A stretch of DNA of 64,000 bases from RPQJ01 sp963706535 (GCA_963706535.1 CAVPMU010000006.1:124001-188000); one strand, 5' to 3'. Counted from the stretch's first letter, positions 27,990 through 37,850 are shown. The notes: generated by a model not told the origin, from the letters alone. Made by a program: numbers and translations.

Positions 27990-30779
27990 ATGCAAAGAAT
28001 GGCCCCAAAGTCCGGTAGCTTCGTCGCGAGCATTACAGCAATCGCGCTGACTTGCCTCCTGGCAGGCGCCGCAGCCGTCGCGCAGTCGCCGAGCCAGGAA
28101 CAGTTGGAGGCATTCCGCAACCTGCCACCGGACCAGCAGCAGGCCATCCTGGAGAGCATGGGCAGCGGCGCGCAGGGTGGCGTGCGTCGCGATCGCGACC
28201 TGGCGGTGCCGGAGACGGTGCGACCGCGCGACACGGACGCCAGCCGCGGCTTGGTCGCGGTGGGAGCCGAGGATGATGCGTGGCCATTGCGCGAACCCCG
28301 CATCACCGGCCGCGACACGGTCCTGCTCGACGCGAGACTGCGTGAGCTCCCGCCGCCGCAGTCACGGCTGCCGGAGGATACGGCTCGGGCCGAGGCGGTG
28401 CTCGAGCGGGCGCTGCGCGGGAATCCTTACAAGCTCGATGCCAGCGGTGTCTTGCGTATCCCGGGCGTGGCACCGATTCCGCTCGCCGGCCTCACAGAGG
28501 AACAGGCGACCGAGCGCCTGAGACGTGACCCGGCCCTGCGCGATTTCGAGATCGAAGTGACGCTGCTGCCGCTCGAGAAGCTCGAGGCCGAGGCGCTCAA
28601 GCCCTTCGGCTACGATCTGTTCGCCGGCGTGCCGTCCACCTTCGCACCAGTGAGCGACGTGCCCGTGCCGGCGGAATACGTCGTCGGACCCGGTGACCGC
28701 ATCGAAGTGCAGCTGATCGGTAACACGAAGGGACGTTACTCGCTCACCGTCGACCGCGACGGCCGGATCATGTTCCCCGAGTTGGGGCCGATCCCCCTTG
28801 CCGGCATGCGCTTCGAGAACGCGAAGGCGCGCATCGAGCAGCGCGTAAACGAGCAGATGATCGGTACCGAGGCGGTCGTCACGATAGGTGACCTGCGCTC
28901 GATACGCGTGTTCGTGCTCGGCGAGGCCGAGCGGCCGGGCTCGTACACGGTGAGCGGCCTCTCGACCATCACGAATGCCCTGTTCGCGAGCGGAGGGGTG
29001 AAGAGCATCGGTTCGCTGCGCAACATCCAGCTGAAGCGCAGCGGCGAGCTGGTCGCACGCCTCGATCTCTACGACTTGCTGCTGAATGGGGACACGTCCA
29101 AGGACGTGCGCCTGCTGCCCGGCGACGTGATCTTCATTCCGCCGGTGGGCAGCACGGTCGGAGTCACCGGCGAGATCCGGCGACCCGCTATCTACGAGTT
29201 GAAGGGCGAGAGCACCGCGGCTGACCTGCTGTATCTCAGCGGCGGGCTGACGCCCGAGGCCGACGGCAAGCTGGCCAGGATCGAGCGCATCGACGAGCGG
29301 CGCGAGCGCGTCGTGGTCGACGTCGACCTGTCGAGCCCGCAGGCCCGCGGGACACGCCTGCAGTCCGGTGATCTGCTGCGCATACCCGCGGCCAGACCAA
29401 CCTACGCCAATGCGGTGACCCTCAAGGGTCACGTCTTCCGGCCGGGAGCGTTCCAGTACCGCAGCGGCATGCGCCTCACCGACGTCCTGCCGTCGGTCGA
29501 CGAGCTCAAGCCGAACGCGGATCTGCACTACGTGCTGGTCCGTCGCGAGCAGCCCGGGACGCGGCGCATCTCGACGCTATCGGCGGACCTCGAACAGGCC
29601 TGGCGCGCGCCGACAACGAGCGCCAACCCGGCGCTCCACCCGCTCGACCAAGTGATCGTGTTCGACTTGGAGACCGGGCGAGACCAGTATCTCGCGCCAC
29701 TGGTCGAGGAATTGCGGCGGCAGGCGATAAGCGCCGAACCCTCGCGGATCGTGAGGGTTGCAGGCCGCGTGCGTGCCCAGGGCGAATATCCGCTCGAGCC
29801 CGGCATGAGGATCGGCGACCTGGTGCGGGCTGGTGGCGGCCTCGCCGAGGAAGCGCTCGGCGGCGAGGCGGAGTTGGCGCGATACGAGGTTGCTGACGGA
29901 CGGACGCGACAGACGGAAGTACTCAATGTCGACTTGGCGAGCGCGCTCGCCGGGGATCCGGCTGCCAACCTGTTGCTCAAGCCGTTCGATACCCTCGTGG
30001 TGAAGCAGATCTCGGAATGGGAGGTGCGGGAAGTCGTGCGCCTCGAGGGCGAAGTGCGCTTCCCGGGGGAATATCCGATCACTCGCGGCGAAACAATGCG
30101 CTCCCTGATCGATCGTGCGGGCGGGCTGACGTCGCTCGGTTACGCCAAGGGCAGCCTGTTCACCCGCGATTACCTCAAGGAACGCGAGCGCCAGCAGATC
30201 CGGGTCCTCACGGACCGGATGCGCCAGGATCTTGGAGCGCTTGCGCTACAGGCGTCGCAGGCGAGCGGACCCGCGGCGAGCCAGGCCTCGGAGACGCTGG
30301 CGGTCGGCCAGTCGCTGCTGCGTGACTTGCAGAACGCTGAGCCGGTCGGTCGACTGGTCATCGACCTCGATCGCGTCCTTGCGGCAGCGCCGGCGTCCAG
30401 CGACGACCTCGTGCTGCGCGGTGGCGATCGCCTGCGCGTGCCGCAGCGACCGCAGGAAGTGACGGTGATCGGCGAGGTGCAGAATGCAACCTCGCACCTG
30501 TTCAACCCGTCGCTGTCGCGTGACGACTACCTGCGCCTGAGTGGTGGTCCCACCAAGAAGGCTGACAGGAAGCGCATCTACGTGGTGCGCGCCAACGGCA
30601 GCGTGGAGGCAGGAACGGGCAGCGGATGGTTCAGGAGTTCCACCGGCGGCATCGAGCCCGGCGACACGATCGTCGTGCCACTGGACGCCGAGCGGATGAG
30701 GCCGCTGCCGCTGTGGCAGGCGGTGTCGACGATTGTCTACAACATTGCTGTCGCGGTGGCGGCAGTCAACTCGTTCTGA
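27990..30779 (+). CDS. Polysaccharide export protein, Wza-type with multiple SLBB domains
   Basis: Periplasmic/outer-membrane export channel component. It has 929 residues, more than twice the length of classical Wza (about 380), and belongs to the long multi-SLBB form. A signal peptide ends near residue 32 (AGAAAVA then QSPSQEQ), with no lipobox cysteine at the cleavage site, so it is probably not a lipoprotein. The Poly_export domain starts near VPAEYVVGPGDRIEVQLIGN (about 226-245). A series of SLBB units follow (for example VFVLGEAERPGSYTV, VGVTGEIRRPAIYEL, VTLKGHVFRPGAFQY, VRVAGRVRAQGEYPL, VRLEGEVRFPGEYPI). GGCAGG precedes the ATG. It lies between wzi and wzz, and marks the last high-GC gene before the AT-richer segment. 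Confidence 0.92.
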   Translation: MQRMAPKSGSFVASITAIALTCLLAGAAAVAQSPSQEQLEAFRNLPPDQQQAILESMGSGAQGGVRRDRDLAVPETVRPRDTDASRGLVAVGAEDDAWPLREPRITGRDTVLLDARLRELPPPQSRLPEDTARAEAVLERALRGNPYKLDASGVLRIPGVAPIPLAGLTEEQATERLRRDPALRDFEIEVTLLPLEKLEAEALKPFGYDLFAGVPSTFAPVSDVPVPAEYVVGPGDRIEVQLIGNTKGRYSLTVDRDGRIMFPELGPIPLAGMRFENAKARIEQRVNEQMIGTEAVVTIGDLRSIRVFVLGEAERPGSYTVSGLSTITNALFASGGVKSIGSLRNIQLKRSGELVARLDLYDLLLNGDTSKDVRLLPGDVIFIPPVGSTVGVTGEIRRPAIYELKGESTAADLLYLSGGLTPEADGKLARIERIDERRERVVVDVDLSSPQARGTRLQSGDLLRIPAARPTYANAVTLKGHVFRPGAFQYRSGMRLTDVLPSVDELKPNADLHYVLVRREQPGTRRISTLSADLEQAWRAPTTSANPALHPLDQVIVFDLETGRDQYLAPLVEELRRQAISAEPSRIVRVAGRVRAQGEYPLEPGMRIGDLVRAGGGLAEEALGGEAELARYEVADGRTRQTEVLNVDLASALAGDPAANLLLKPFDTLVVKQISEWEVREVVRLEGEVRFPGEYPITRGETMRSLIDRAGGLTSLGYAKGSLFTRDYLKERERQQIRVLTDRMRQDLGALALQASQASGPAASQASETLAVGQSLLRDLQNAEPVGRLVIDLDRVLAAAPASSDDLVLRGGDRLRVPQRPQEVTVIGEVQNATSHLFNPSLSRDDYLRLSGGPTKKADRKRIYVVRANGSVEAGTGSGWFRSSTGGIEPGDTIVVPLDAERMRPLPLWQAVSTIVYNIAVAVAAVNSF

Positions 30780-30787
30780 GCGTAGAG

Positions 30788-31645
30788 ATGGACGCAAGCA
30801 CTGCGTTTCATGAGCTTGTCAAAGCCCGACTCTGGCTGGTCGCAGCGCTCCTTCTGGGAATCGCAGTAGGTATAGCGGCCGCCCTGCTGACGCCACGTAC
30901 ATATAGAGCAACCGTCGTCGTCGTGCCGATCGATGCAGAACCCGGGGCGAATGTCGGCTCCATACCAGGCAGTCTAGGCAACATTGCAGTTCTCGCAGGA
31001 ATGTCTATCGGACATAGCGGTCGACAGTATGAGTTCCTAGCTTTCGTTGGCGGGCGAGGGTTTACCTCACGCTTCATCGAACGGCATGGACTAGTCCAGG
31101 CGTTGTTTTCCGATGATTGGGACCCTAAGTCAGGCGCCTGGAGGGATCGTGATGGCGGAGCACCTACGGTTGAGGACGCGTGGATAAAGTTCGATCGGGA
31201 AATTCGATCGATTCGGCAAGATAAGTTGACTGGTATTGTCACCTTATCAATTGATTGGACGGACCCGGAGCTTGCAGCTCGATGGGCCAACCAGTTCTTC
31301 ACTGATGCCAACGAGGAATTGCGTTTGCGGGCGCTGGAGGAATCGACGCGGAGTCTCGAGTACCTGACGCGTGAGCTTCAGCGCACGACGTCAGTTGAGA
31401 TTCACCAGGCCATCTATAGGTTAATTGAGGCACAAAGTAAGACCTCGATGCTCGCCAATGTGCAGCGTGACTATGCGTTCCGTTTCGTAGACCCCGCTGT
31501 TGTCCCCGATCCAGACCGGTTCGTGCGTCCGCGGCGAGCACTGCTCGTTGCGGCCTTCGGCTTCAGTGCTTTGATTCTCGCGGCAGTATGCGTGCTATTC
31601 CTCGCCTGGTTCCGTCACGGCGCTTCGTCAAGCACGGCAATTTAA
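30788..31645 (+). CDS. wzz: Wzz-type chain-length determinant / polysaccharide co-polymerase
   Basis: Inner-membrane protein setting polymer length. It has 285 residues, with transmembrane segments at about 15-35 (LWLVAALLLGIAVGIAAALLT) and 255-277. The Wzz proline/glycine-rich segment lies before the second one (DPAVVPDPDRFVRPRRALL). The periplasmic part is helical. It lacks the C-terminal tyrosine kinase domain of Wzc-type proteins, so it fits a Wzy-dependent O-antigen-like pathway or needs a separate kinase not seen here. Codon use shifts to AT-richer third positions within this gene. Its stop overlaps the wzx ATG (TAATG). Confidence 0.88.
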   Translation: MDASTAFHELVKARLWLVAALLLGIAVGIAAALLTPRTYRATVVVVPIDAEPGANVGSIPGSLGNIAVLAGMSIGHSGRQYEFLAFVGGRGFTSRFIERHGLVQALFSDDWDPKSGAWRDRDGGAPTVEDAWIKFDREIRSIRQDKLTGIVTLSIDWTDPELAARWANQFFTDANEELRLRALEESTRSLEYLTRELQRTTSVEIHQAIYRLIEAQSKTSMLANVQRDYAFRFVDPAVVPDPDRFVRPRRALLVAAFGFSALILAAVCVLFLAWFRHGASSSTAI

Positions 31646-32985
31646 TGCCAATCAGATGCGGCCTGAGGGGTTGGTTGTCAGACATCAAGTTGCGGCACCT
31701 ATTGGAGAATGCCGGCCGTCTTCTGGCTGGAAATGCCTTTGCGTCAGTCCTGTCGCTGTCAGCAACCGTGTTGATCGCGAGGGTGCTAGGTGTCCATCAG
31801 TTCGGCACTTTTACGATGGTCGTATCTACGGCGGCTGTAGTTGATGGGCTGGTCAACTTTCAATCATGGCAGGCACTGATCAAATTCGGCTCAGCCACGA
31901 TTCAACGCGGCAATGGAGAAATCCGGGCTCTTGTTAAGTTTGGCACGTTGCTGGATGCCGCGTGTGCGGTTACGGCCTCGTTGATCTTGGTACTCGCTGC
32001 AACAGCACTCACATCTGTGTTGGGATGGCCGACTGAACTGCCTACGTTGGCAGCGGTGTTCGCAATTGCGATAGTTACGCGCGCTACCGGCACGCCGATC
32101 GCACTACTGAGGCTGCTTGATCGGTTCGACGCAATTGCAATGCAGCAGGCCTTCTTGGGTTGCGCACGTTTGGGGGGTGCACTTGCTGCGCTGGTTTTCG
32201 CTCAACAGGAGGCGCTAATGGCTTTCGTCCTGAGCTGGGCGCTTGCGGAAACCGCGTCGAATATCTTTCTGATTGTCGTAGCTTGGGGGGAGCTTCGCCG
32301 GCGCGGAATTGTGCGGGTGTGGCAAGCTGACGCACGGGCCTTCGTAAGACTAAATTCCGGCCTACTGTCATTTCTCTGGACTACAAATATCCACAGTTCC
32401 ATAAAACTCGCAGTGAAAGAAATCGACGTGCTCGTGCTGGGTACCATGCTCGATGCATCGGCAGCGGGATTGTTTCGAGTTGTGAAGCAGATTGCGGGGG
32501 TGCTAGGGCGTCTCGTGGGGCCGCTGCAGCAGGCGGTGTATCCACAGTTGGCGGAGGTGGTCCACCGGCGCGACATGGTCGGGTTCCACGCGCTTTGCTA
32601 TCGACCCATGCGGCTGATGGCGATGCTGTATGCCCTAGTTCTTGTCGCTTTCGTGAGTGTCGGGAGCGCGGTGATCGAAATGCTCTTAGGTCATCAATTT
32701 CTTCCAGCGTATCAGCCAGCGGTGATCTATCTGCTTGGCGGGTTTGTTGCGGCCTCGACGTTTACGCTGCATCCAGCCGCGCTGGCGTTGGGTCGGCCTC
32801 GTGCAGCTCTGGCGATTCTTTCGATCGTGTCAGCGCTGTATTTGTTGGCGCTGTATATATTGGTGCCCTTCTGGGGCATCGCGGGAGCTAGTGCGGCGTA
32901 TCTGTTGTTCTACGCAGTATGGGCGATTCTGATGTTTGTTGGATTACGTTCGTGGGCATCAGATATCGCCCATGGCAAGACGTAG
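31645..32985 (+). CDS. wzx: Polysaccharide flippase (Wzx / MATE-like MOP superfamily)
   Basis: Translocates undecaprenyl-linked repeat units across the inner membrane. It has 446 residues with about 12 hydrophobic segments. The N-terminal motif LLAGNAFASVLSLSATVLIARVLG followed by FGTFTMV is typical of polysaccharide biosynthesis (RfbX-type) transporters. KEIDVLVLGTMLDASAAGLFRVVKQIAG in the middle is another family hallmark. It starts within the wzz stop. It belongs to the AT-richer block, consistent with serotype-specific, horizontally exchanged genes. Confidence 0.9.
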   Translation: MPIRCGLRGWLSDIKLRHLLENAGRLLAGNAFASVLSLSATVLIARVLGVHQFGTFTMVVSTAAVVDGLVNFQSWQALIKFGSATIQRGNGEIRALVKFGTLLDAACAVTASLILVLAATALTSVLGWPTELPTLAAVFAIAIVTRATGTPIALLRLLDRFDAIAMQQAFLGCARLGGALAALVFAQQEALMAFVLSWALAETASNIFLIVVAWGELRRRGIVRVWQADARAFVRLNSGLLSFLWTTNIHSSIKLAVKEIDVLVLGTMLDASAAGLFRVVKQIAGVLGRLVGPLQQAVYPQLAEVVHRRDMVGFHALCYRPMRLMAMLYALVLVAFVSVGSAVIEMLLGHQFLPAYQPAVIYLLGGFVAASTFTLHPAALALGRPRAALAILSIVSALYLLALYILVPFWGIAGASAAYLLFYAVWAILMFVGLRSWASDIAHGKT

Positions 32986-33003
32986 ATCTGGCGGAGCCGC
33001 GTA

Positions 33004-33741
33004 GTGGAAAAATTTAGCCTTCAAGACCGGCAGTACGATTTTCCGTATCACTATCTCCCGGGATTTAGCGATCCGAAAACGCCCTATCGAGTTCGCGGTC
33101 TGCAATGGGGCTTCGAGTATCTTTGCTATCAGTTGCATTCGGTTGGAATTGCGCGTGACTTGATGCCACAGTCGGTGCTGGAGGTCGGGTGCGGGGATGG
33201 TCGGTTCTTGGGTTTGCTCGGCGAATCTGTTCCGCGACGGTTGGGCATTGACCTGTCGGAACGCGCCATTCGCTTTGCTCAAGCGTTCCACCCCGAAATT
33301 GAGTTTCGATGTCAGGACTTAGATTCAGTTGCCGAACAGTTTGACTTGGTGGCGGCAATCGAGGTGCTTGAGCACGTTCCAGATCGCGAAGTTGTCGAGT
33401 TTCTCGATGCGATGATTCGGCGAGCGAGGCCGCGCGGATATGTCCTGCTCAGCGTGCCGACCGATGTGGTTCCTACACACCCGAAGCACTACCGTCATTA
33501 CAACGCAAACATGGTGCGCGACGTGGCCGGAAAGGGCGGCTTGTCGGTCCTGTCCCTGGATCACGTCTACGATCCCCACTCTTGGGCGGAAGCCTGGTTC
33601 AAGTGGACCTGCAATCGCCGGTTGTCAGTTGACATCGCGATCGTGAATCGGTGGATTTGGCGGTACATATGGGGGCGGCGCAGGTTTGCGCGCCCGTGGC
33701 GCGGGCGGCACATCGTTGCTCTCTTACGAAAGCCCAGATAG
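33004..33741 (+). CDS. Class I SAM-dependent methyltransferase (polysaccharide cluster)
   Basis: A 245-residue methyltransferase. Motif I is VLEVGCGDGRFLGLL (about 58-72), an acidic ribose-binding position follows in GIDLSERAIRFA, and motif II/III is FDLVAAIEVLEHVPDREVVEFL. The start is GTG, 18 bases after wzx. Its place inside the polysaccharide cluster suggests modification of a sugar or chain end. The acceptor is not predictable. Confidence 0.82.
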   Translation: MEKFSLQDRQYDFPYHYLPGFSDPKTPYRVRGLQWGFEYLCYQLHSVGIARDLMPQSVLEVGCGDGRFLGLLGESVPRRLGIDLSERAIRFAQAFHPEIEFRCQDLDSVAEQFDLVAAIEVLEHVPDREVVEFLDAMIRRARPRGYVLLSVPTDVVPTHPKHYRHYNANMVRDVAGKGGLSVLSLDHVYDPHSWAEAWFKWTCNRRLSVDIAIVNRWIWRYIWGRRRFARPWRGRHIVALLRKPR

Positions 33742-33750
33742 CGGCGCATT

Positions 33751-34863
33751 ATGAAGATTGTCTACGTGTCGGCGTCCGAGATCCCGTCGGTTGCGGCAAA
33801 TAGCGTTCATGTCATGGAGATGACGGCAGCAATGACTCAACATGGACATGACGTAACACTTTTTTGTCGCCGCGGTGACGAGGCGGGAGGCGATCTAGCA
33901 CAGCAGTACGGCGTCGTACCGGGAGCGTCGATCCGCCTTCTGGAGGTACCGAAGGTTCGTTGGATTGGTGGCGCCATCTACGCAGTGCGCGTGTTCATCG
34001 CAATTCGTCGCATGAAGCCACGACCGGATCTTATCTACGCAAGGCATCTCTATGGGGCCGCTCTTGCGTCATTTCTTGGGCCGGCTATTGTCTATGAAGC
34101 GCACGCAAGCCCATTTCGCTCGATTCAGGCGGCGTGCGAGCGCTGGCTCTTTCGGCGATCGCGATTTCGGAGATTGGTGGTCATCTCCAGGGCGCTTCGA
34201 GCGTGGTACGAAGGCAAGCATCGATGGCTTTCCGCGCAGCGGATTGTCGTGGCGCACGATGGAGCGCGGGCAAATCTTGATATTGAGCCAGTCATGGGTT
34301 GCGATGGCCCGGTTCGTACGGTCGGTTACGTGGGGCAATTGCATCCTGGGAAGGGCATGGAATTGATTGAAGAGATCGCTCCGCGGCTGCCGGAATTTGA
34401 GTTTCTGATCGCGGGAGGAAGTAATAGGCAAGTTGAATACTGGCGACAGAGAATCCACGTTCCGAATGTGCGTTTCATGGGACATGTCCCGCACGGGAAG
34501 CTGCCTGAGGTATTCCGGTGCATCGACATTGCGATCGCGCCGTATCAACGAAGGGTTGGCGCCTTTGATAGTCGGGGTGACATCGCGGCCTGGATGTCTC
34601 CACTGAAGGTGTTTGAGTATATGGCTCATGGTCGGCCAATGGTCGTATCAGACCTGCCGGTCCTTCGGGAGATTCTGGAGCACGGGCGCAATGCATTGCT
34701 GGCGAGACCGGACAATGCGGATGAGTGGGTAGCTAGGTTGCGAGAACTGGCTTCCGACGCAAATCTCCGTCGTCGGCTTGCAGCTGACGCGTACCAAGAC
34801 TGTGTCCGTAGGTATACGTGGCACGCAAGAGCACACAATGTGCTCTCTGGTCTCGATGACTAG
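33751..34863 (+). CDS. Glycosyltransferase family 4 (GT-B)
   Basis: A 370-residue retaining glycosyltransferase. The N-terminal lobe begins KIVYVSASEIPSVAANSVHVMEM. The C-terminal GT1/GT4 lobe has VGYVGQLHPGKGMEL and the nucleotide-sugar site MSPLKVFEYMAHGRPMVVSD (EX7E-like region, with PLKVFEYMA in place of PLVLLEAMA). The sugar specificity is unknown. The end of the gene overlaps the wzy-like start. It is in the AT-richer block. Confidence 0.87.
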   Translation: MKIVYVSASEIPSVAANSVHVMEMTAAMTQHGHDVTLFCRRGDEAGGDLAQQYGVVPGASIRLLEVPKVRWIGGAIYAVRVFIAIRRMKPRPDLIYARHLYGAALASFLGPAIVYEAHASPFRSIQAACERWLFRRSRFRRLVVISRALRAWYEGKHRWLSAQRIVVAHDGARANLDIEPVMGCDGPVRTVGYVGQLHPGKGMELIEEIAPRLPEFEFLIAGGSNRQVEYWRQRIHVPNVRFMGHVPHGKLPEVFRCIDIAIAPYQRRVGAFDSRGDIAAWMSPLKVFEYMAHGRPMVVSDLPVLREILEHGRNALLARPDNADEWVARLRELASDANLRRRLAADAYQDCVRRYTWHARAHNVLSGLDD

Positions 34864-36094
34864 GGCGGTTGTCGCTGTCTTGGTATTCCTCTTTGTGTCT
34901 GGGCCCCGCTTCAGGGTCCTGGATCTGCATCAGGCGACCGTGCTGGGGCTCGGAGTTAGCTTCATGGTGTGGTGCGTAGTCCGGCGGCATATGCCAAACG
35001 TTGTATGGTACGTCAGCCTAGCCCACATGCCGATAGTAGCCTATGCGTTGCTCACGTCTGCGTGGTTCGGTGGAGCCGATTTCACGATCGCTTGGGTGTT
35101 TCTGAAATCAGCCCTTTACGTTGCCGCGGCAGCATTTCTATTCGCAGCCTATGAGAAGGTATTCGTGGATGCCGCGGCGCGGATGCTCGTGCGACACACG
35201 TTCTTTGCGGTATTGGTAAATGCCGGTGTAGCAGTCGCGATCGGGCTCTTGCCCAAGGTGCGCAGCATCGCGACCCAGTATCTCGTAGTCGATGGCAAGG
35301 AACATTGGTTCGATACAGGCTACCGGACAATGGACCTTAGTATCGGCGGTGGGGCGGTCGCATCGTTGGTCTTCGCAACTGTAATGGTGGCCGGAATTCA
35401 TGCAGGTAGAAAGTGGGGCAGCACTCGTCAGATCTTCATCGGCACAGGAGTCATGGCTGTCGCGGCATTGCTTTCGGGCAGATCCGGAAGCGTGCTGATT
35501 GTGTTTGGTCTGGGGCTGGTTGCAGTCAGCGCGATGTTCAGCAGCGATGTTCGAAAAAATGGCGCGCTTGGACTGATTGCGATGTTTGGCCTGGCGGCCG
35601 CGGGCTTGACTGTCTTGATTTGGAGTTCAGAGGCGCCTCTCATGATGCACCTGCGAGAGACGGTGTTGCCGTGGGCATTGCAGGGGATTCTGCGCTCGGA
35701 CCAGGGGGTCGCCGGCAACGCGTCGCTAGCGACGGTGTTGCAGGAGATGTATGTTCTGCCAAGTCATGACTACGCGCTGTTGTTCGGGACCGGGAACGCT
35801 GGACGATCGAATGCGATGCCGTACATTGCGTCGGATGTTGGCTATGTGCGACTTATCTTCTCAGTAGGTGTTCTTGGGCTCTTGCTCGCTGTGATTGCTT
35901 ACCTACCGTTTGCAGTGGCGGCCGTGAGATCGCAGGTCGAAACGTACGGGGTTCGCTTCGCGCTTGCCTTTGCGTTGCTGGTCACATTTGCAGCGAACTT
36001 CAAGGAACTTTATGTTGCACCTCGAAGTGGGGCGGCAATTCTTGCAGTGTGGTACATCGTGATCAATGCGCGACAGTCGTCGGAGCGTCGTTGA
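34838..36094 (+). CDS. O-antigen/exopolysaccharide polymerase-like membrane protein (Wzy candidate)
   Basis: An integral membrane protein of about 418 residues with roughly 10-11 hydrophobic segments and a large loop between about 245 and 310. This is the topology of Wzy polymerases, whose sequences diverge strongly. It sits between glycosyltransferase genes in a Wzx/Wzz cluster that otherwise lacks a polymerase, which is the main argument. AAGAG precedes the ATG at 34838 by 6 bases; ATG 34856, overlapping the upstream stop, is an alternative. Its stop overlaps the next start (TGATG). Confidence 0.7.
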   Translation: MCSLVSMTRAVVAVLVFLFVSGPRFRVLDLHQATVLGLGVSFMVWCVVRRHMPNVVWYVSLAHMPIVAYALLTSAWFGGADFTIAWVFLKSALYVAAAAFLFAAYEKVFVDAAARMLVRHTFFAVLVNAGVAVAIGLLPKVRSIATQYLVVDGKEHWFDTGYRTMDLSIGGGAVASLVFATVMVAGIHAGRKWGSTRQIFIGTGVMAVAALLSGRSGSVLIVFGLGLVAVSAMFSSDVRKNGALGLIAMFGLAAAGLTVLIWSSEAPLMMHLRETVLPWALQGILRSDQGVAGNASLATVLQEMYVLPSHDYALLFGTGNAGRSNAMPYIASDVGYVRLIFSVGVLGLLLAVIAYLPFAVAAVRSQVETYGVRFALAFALLVTFAANFKELYVAPRSGAAILAVWYIVINARQSSERR

Positions 36095-36681
36095 TGCGTG
36101 GGCGGACCAAGTTCGCGACCGTTCGGCCGCTGTTGCTCTCGATTGCTGCTGGGCTCCGGTTGTTGCCGAGGCCATTGGTGGAGGGCCTATGGCGCTGGAC
36201 GGACGGCGTACCGGGGTTGCTCGGAATCGGGCTGCGATATTCAATCGCGGCTGGATTGGCCAAGCGTCTCGGCGATTCGGTGCTGATTGCCGAGTATGTA
36301 GAGGTGCGTGGCTGGGAGCAATTTGAGTGCGGGTCCAATGTCAGTATACAGCGTGGATGCTATATCGACGCGAGCGGTGGGCTCACGGTGGGTGATGACG
36401 TGTCCGTGGCTCACGGGTGTTCCATATTGTCTTTTGAGCATACTTGGTTAGAGCCCGACAAGACAATCCGAGACAACCCGTTGCGCCTTGACCCGGTCGT
36501 GATCGAGCGCGATGTGTGGATAGGCTGCGGAGTCCGCGTTCTGGCAGGAGGGTGGATTTCGACACGCTCAATCGTTGCCGCGGGTTCCGTGGTCAAAGGC
36601 CGTCACCCCCCAGGGTCGGTCTTAGCTGGCGCCCCTGCCCGGGTAGTAAGGACGGTCGCCTTTGAAGAGGTCGTGCGATGA
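36094..36681 (+). CDS. Left-handed beta-helix (hexapeptide) acyltransferase
   Basis: A 195-residue member of the WcaF/maltose O-acetyltransferase-type superfamily. Hexapeptide turns appear through GSNVSIQRGCYIDASGGLTVGDDVSVAHGC (split: GSNVSIQRGCYIDASG, GLTVGDDVSVAHGC), then DVWIGCGVRVLAGGWISTRSIVAAGSVV and VLAGAPARVVRT near the end. It probably O- or N-acetylates a sugar in the repeat unit. The start overlaps the upstream stop, and the end overlaps the next gene by 4 bases (ATGA). Confidence 0.87.
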   Translation: MRGRTKFATVRPLLLSIAAGLRLLPRPLVEGLWRWTDGVPGLLGIGLRYSIAAGLAKRLGDSVLIAEYVEVRGWEQFECGSNVSIQRGCYIDASGGLTVGDDVSVAHGCSILSFEHTWLEPDKTIRDNPLRLDPVVIERDVWIGCGVRVLAGGWISTRSIVAAGSVVKGRHPPGSVLAGAPARVVRTVAFEEVVR

Positions 36682-37850
36682 GTTTGCTCTGGGCTCACGA
36701 CCACGTATTTGTTGTAACTGCAGATGGTGCGGTATGGTCGCCGGGCCGGCTTCCGTATTCCGCGTGGCGCCGCTACCTGGATTTCTTCAATGAAATTACT
36801 GTGGTCGCACGGGCGCGACACCTCGATAGTGTTCCAGCTGGATTCGTTCGAGCCGATGGACCGCAAATTCGATTCGATTTCTCACACGGTTACCGCAATC
36901 CACTGCAACTCGTATCTCGACGTGGACGAATGGAGAGGGTGGTAGAACATGAAGTGCGCTGCGCGCGTGCGGTTGTCGCGCGACTACCAAGCGAATTGGG
37001 GTTGCTGGCGCTGCGACAAGCTCGTATCTGTGGAAAATTGATGGCGGCGGAGGTCGTTGCCAGCGCTTATGACTCGTACAGGCATCGAGGGGACTACGCA
37101 AGTCGCTTGTATGCGCCTATTAGCGAGTTTCGAATGCGTCGTGCGGTGGCCAGGTCTGATGCTGCGATTTACGTTACCGAGAGCCATTTGCAGAGTCGCT
37201 ATCCGAACGCCGGGCTCGTTGCGTCTGCATCGAACGTGGAGATTGCCGACAGGGACCCGATGGTGCTGCAGCAAAGGCTGCAACGGATCGGTGAGTGCGA
37301 CATGAAGGTGACACTCGGCTTTGTTGGGTCGCTGAGTGTGAGCTACAAAGGGCTTGATACGGCTCTTCAGGCTCTTCGGTCTATTCGTGCCGCTTGTGGT
37401 GGCCGTATCCGCCTGCGCGTGCTGGGGGATGGTCATCAAGGACCTTGGCGGAAATGTGCAGAACGATTGGGAGTCCTGGACATAGTGCACTTCGATGGTG
37501 TGATCCCTCCGCACGAAGTTCCGAGTTGGTTGGACAGAATAGACATTTATCTGCACCCGAGCCGAACAGAGGGTCTCCCACGCAGTGTGATCGAGGCAAT
37601 GTCACGCGCATGCCCTGTGATCGCGGCTGCCGTGGGTGGCAATCCGGAATTGCTGCCAGCGAATCGATTACACCGGCCTGCGAAAGCGGATGAGCTTGCT
37701 TCGTTAATCATGCAGATGGCGCTTGACCGGCAATGTATGCGGGATGATGCCATTCGCAACATCGCCATTAGCGAAAGATATTCGCGTGCCGAGTTGGCGA
37801 GACGCCGAAGTCAGTTCTGGATGGCATTTTCGGCATTGATACGTCAGTAG
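36678..37850 (+). CDS. Glycosyltransferase family 4
   Basis: A 390-residue GT-B glycosyltransferase. The C-terminal lobe has LGFVGSLSVSYKGLDTALQALRS, VLGDGHQGPW and the donor-binding motif SRTEGLPRSVIEAMSRACPVIAAAVGGNPELL, with the typical E-x7-E spacing (EGLPRSVIE). The N-terminal lobe is weakly conserved. Acceptor and donor are unknown. It overlaps the acyltransferase gene and belongs to the AT-richer block. Confidence 0.87.
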   Translation: MSLLWAHDHVFVVTADGAVWSPGRLPYSAWRRYLDFFNEITVVARARHLDSVPAGFVRADGPQIRFDFSHGYRNPLQLVSRRGRMERVVEHEVRCARAVVARLPSELGLLALRQARICGKLMAAEVVASAYDSYRHRGDYASRLYAPISEFRMRRAVARSDAAIYVTESHLQSRYPNAGLVASASNVEIADRDPMVLQQRLQRIGECDMKVTLGFVGSLSVSYKGLDTALQALRSIRAACGGRIRLRVLGDGHQGPWRKCAERLGVLDIVHFDGVIPPHEVPSWLDRIDIYLHPSRTEGLPRSVIEAMSRACPVIAAAVGGNPELLPANRLHRPAKADELASLIMQMALDRQCMRDDAIRNIAISERYSRAELARRRSQFWMAFSALIRQ

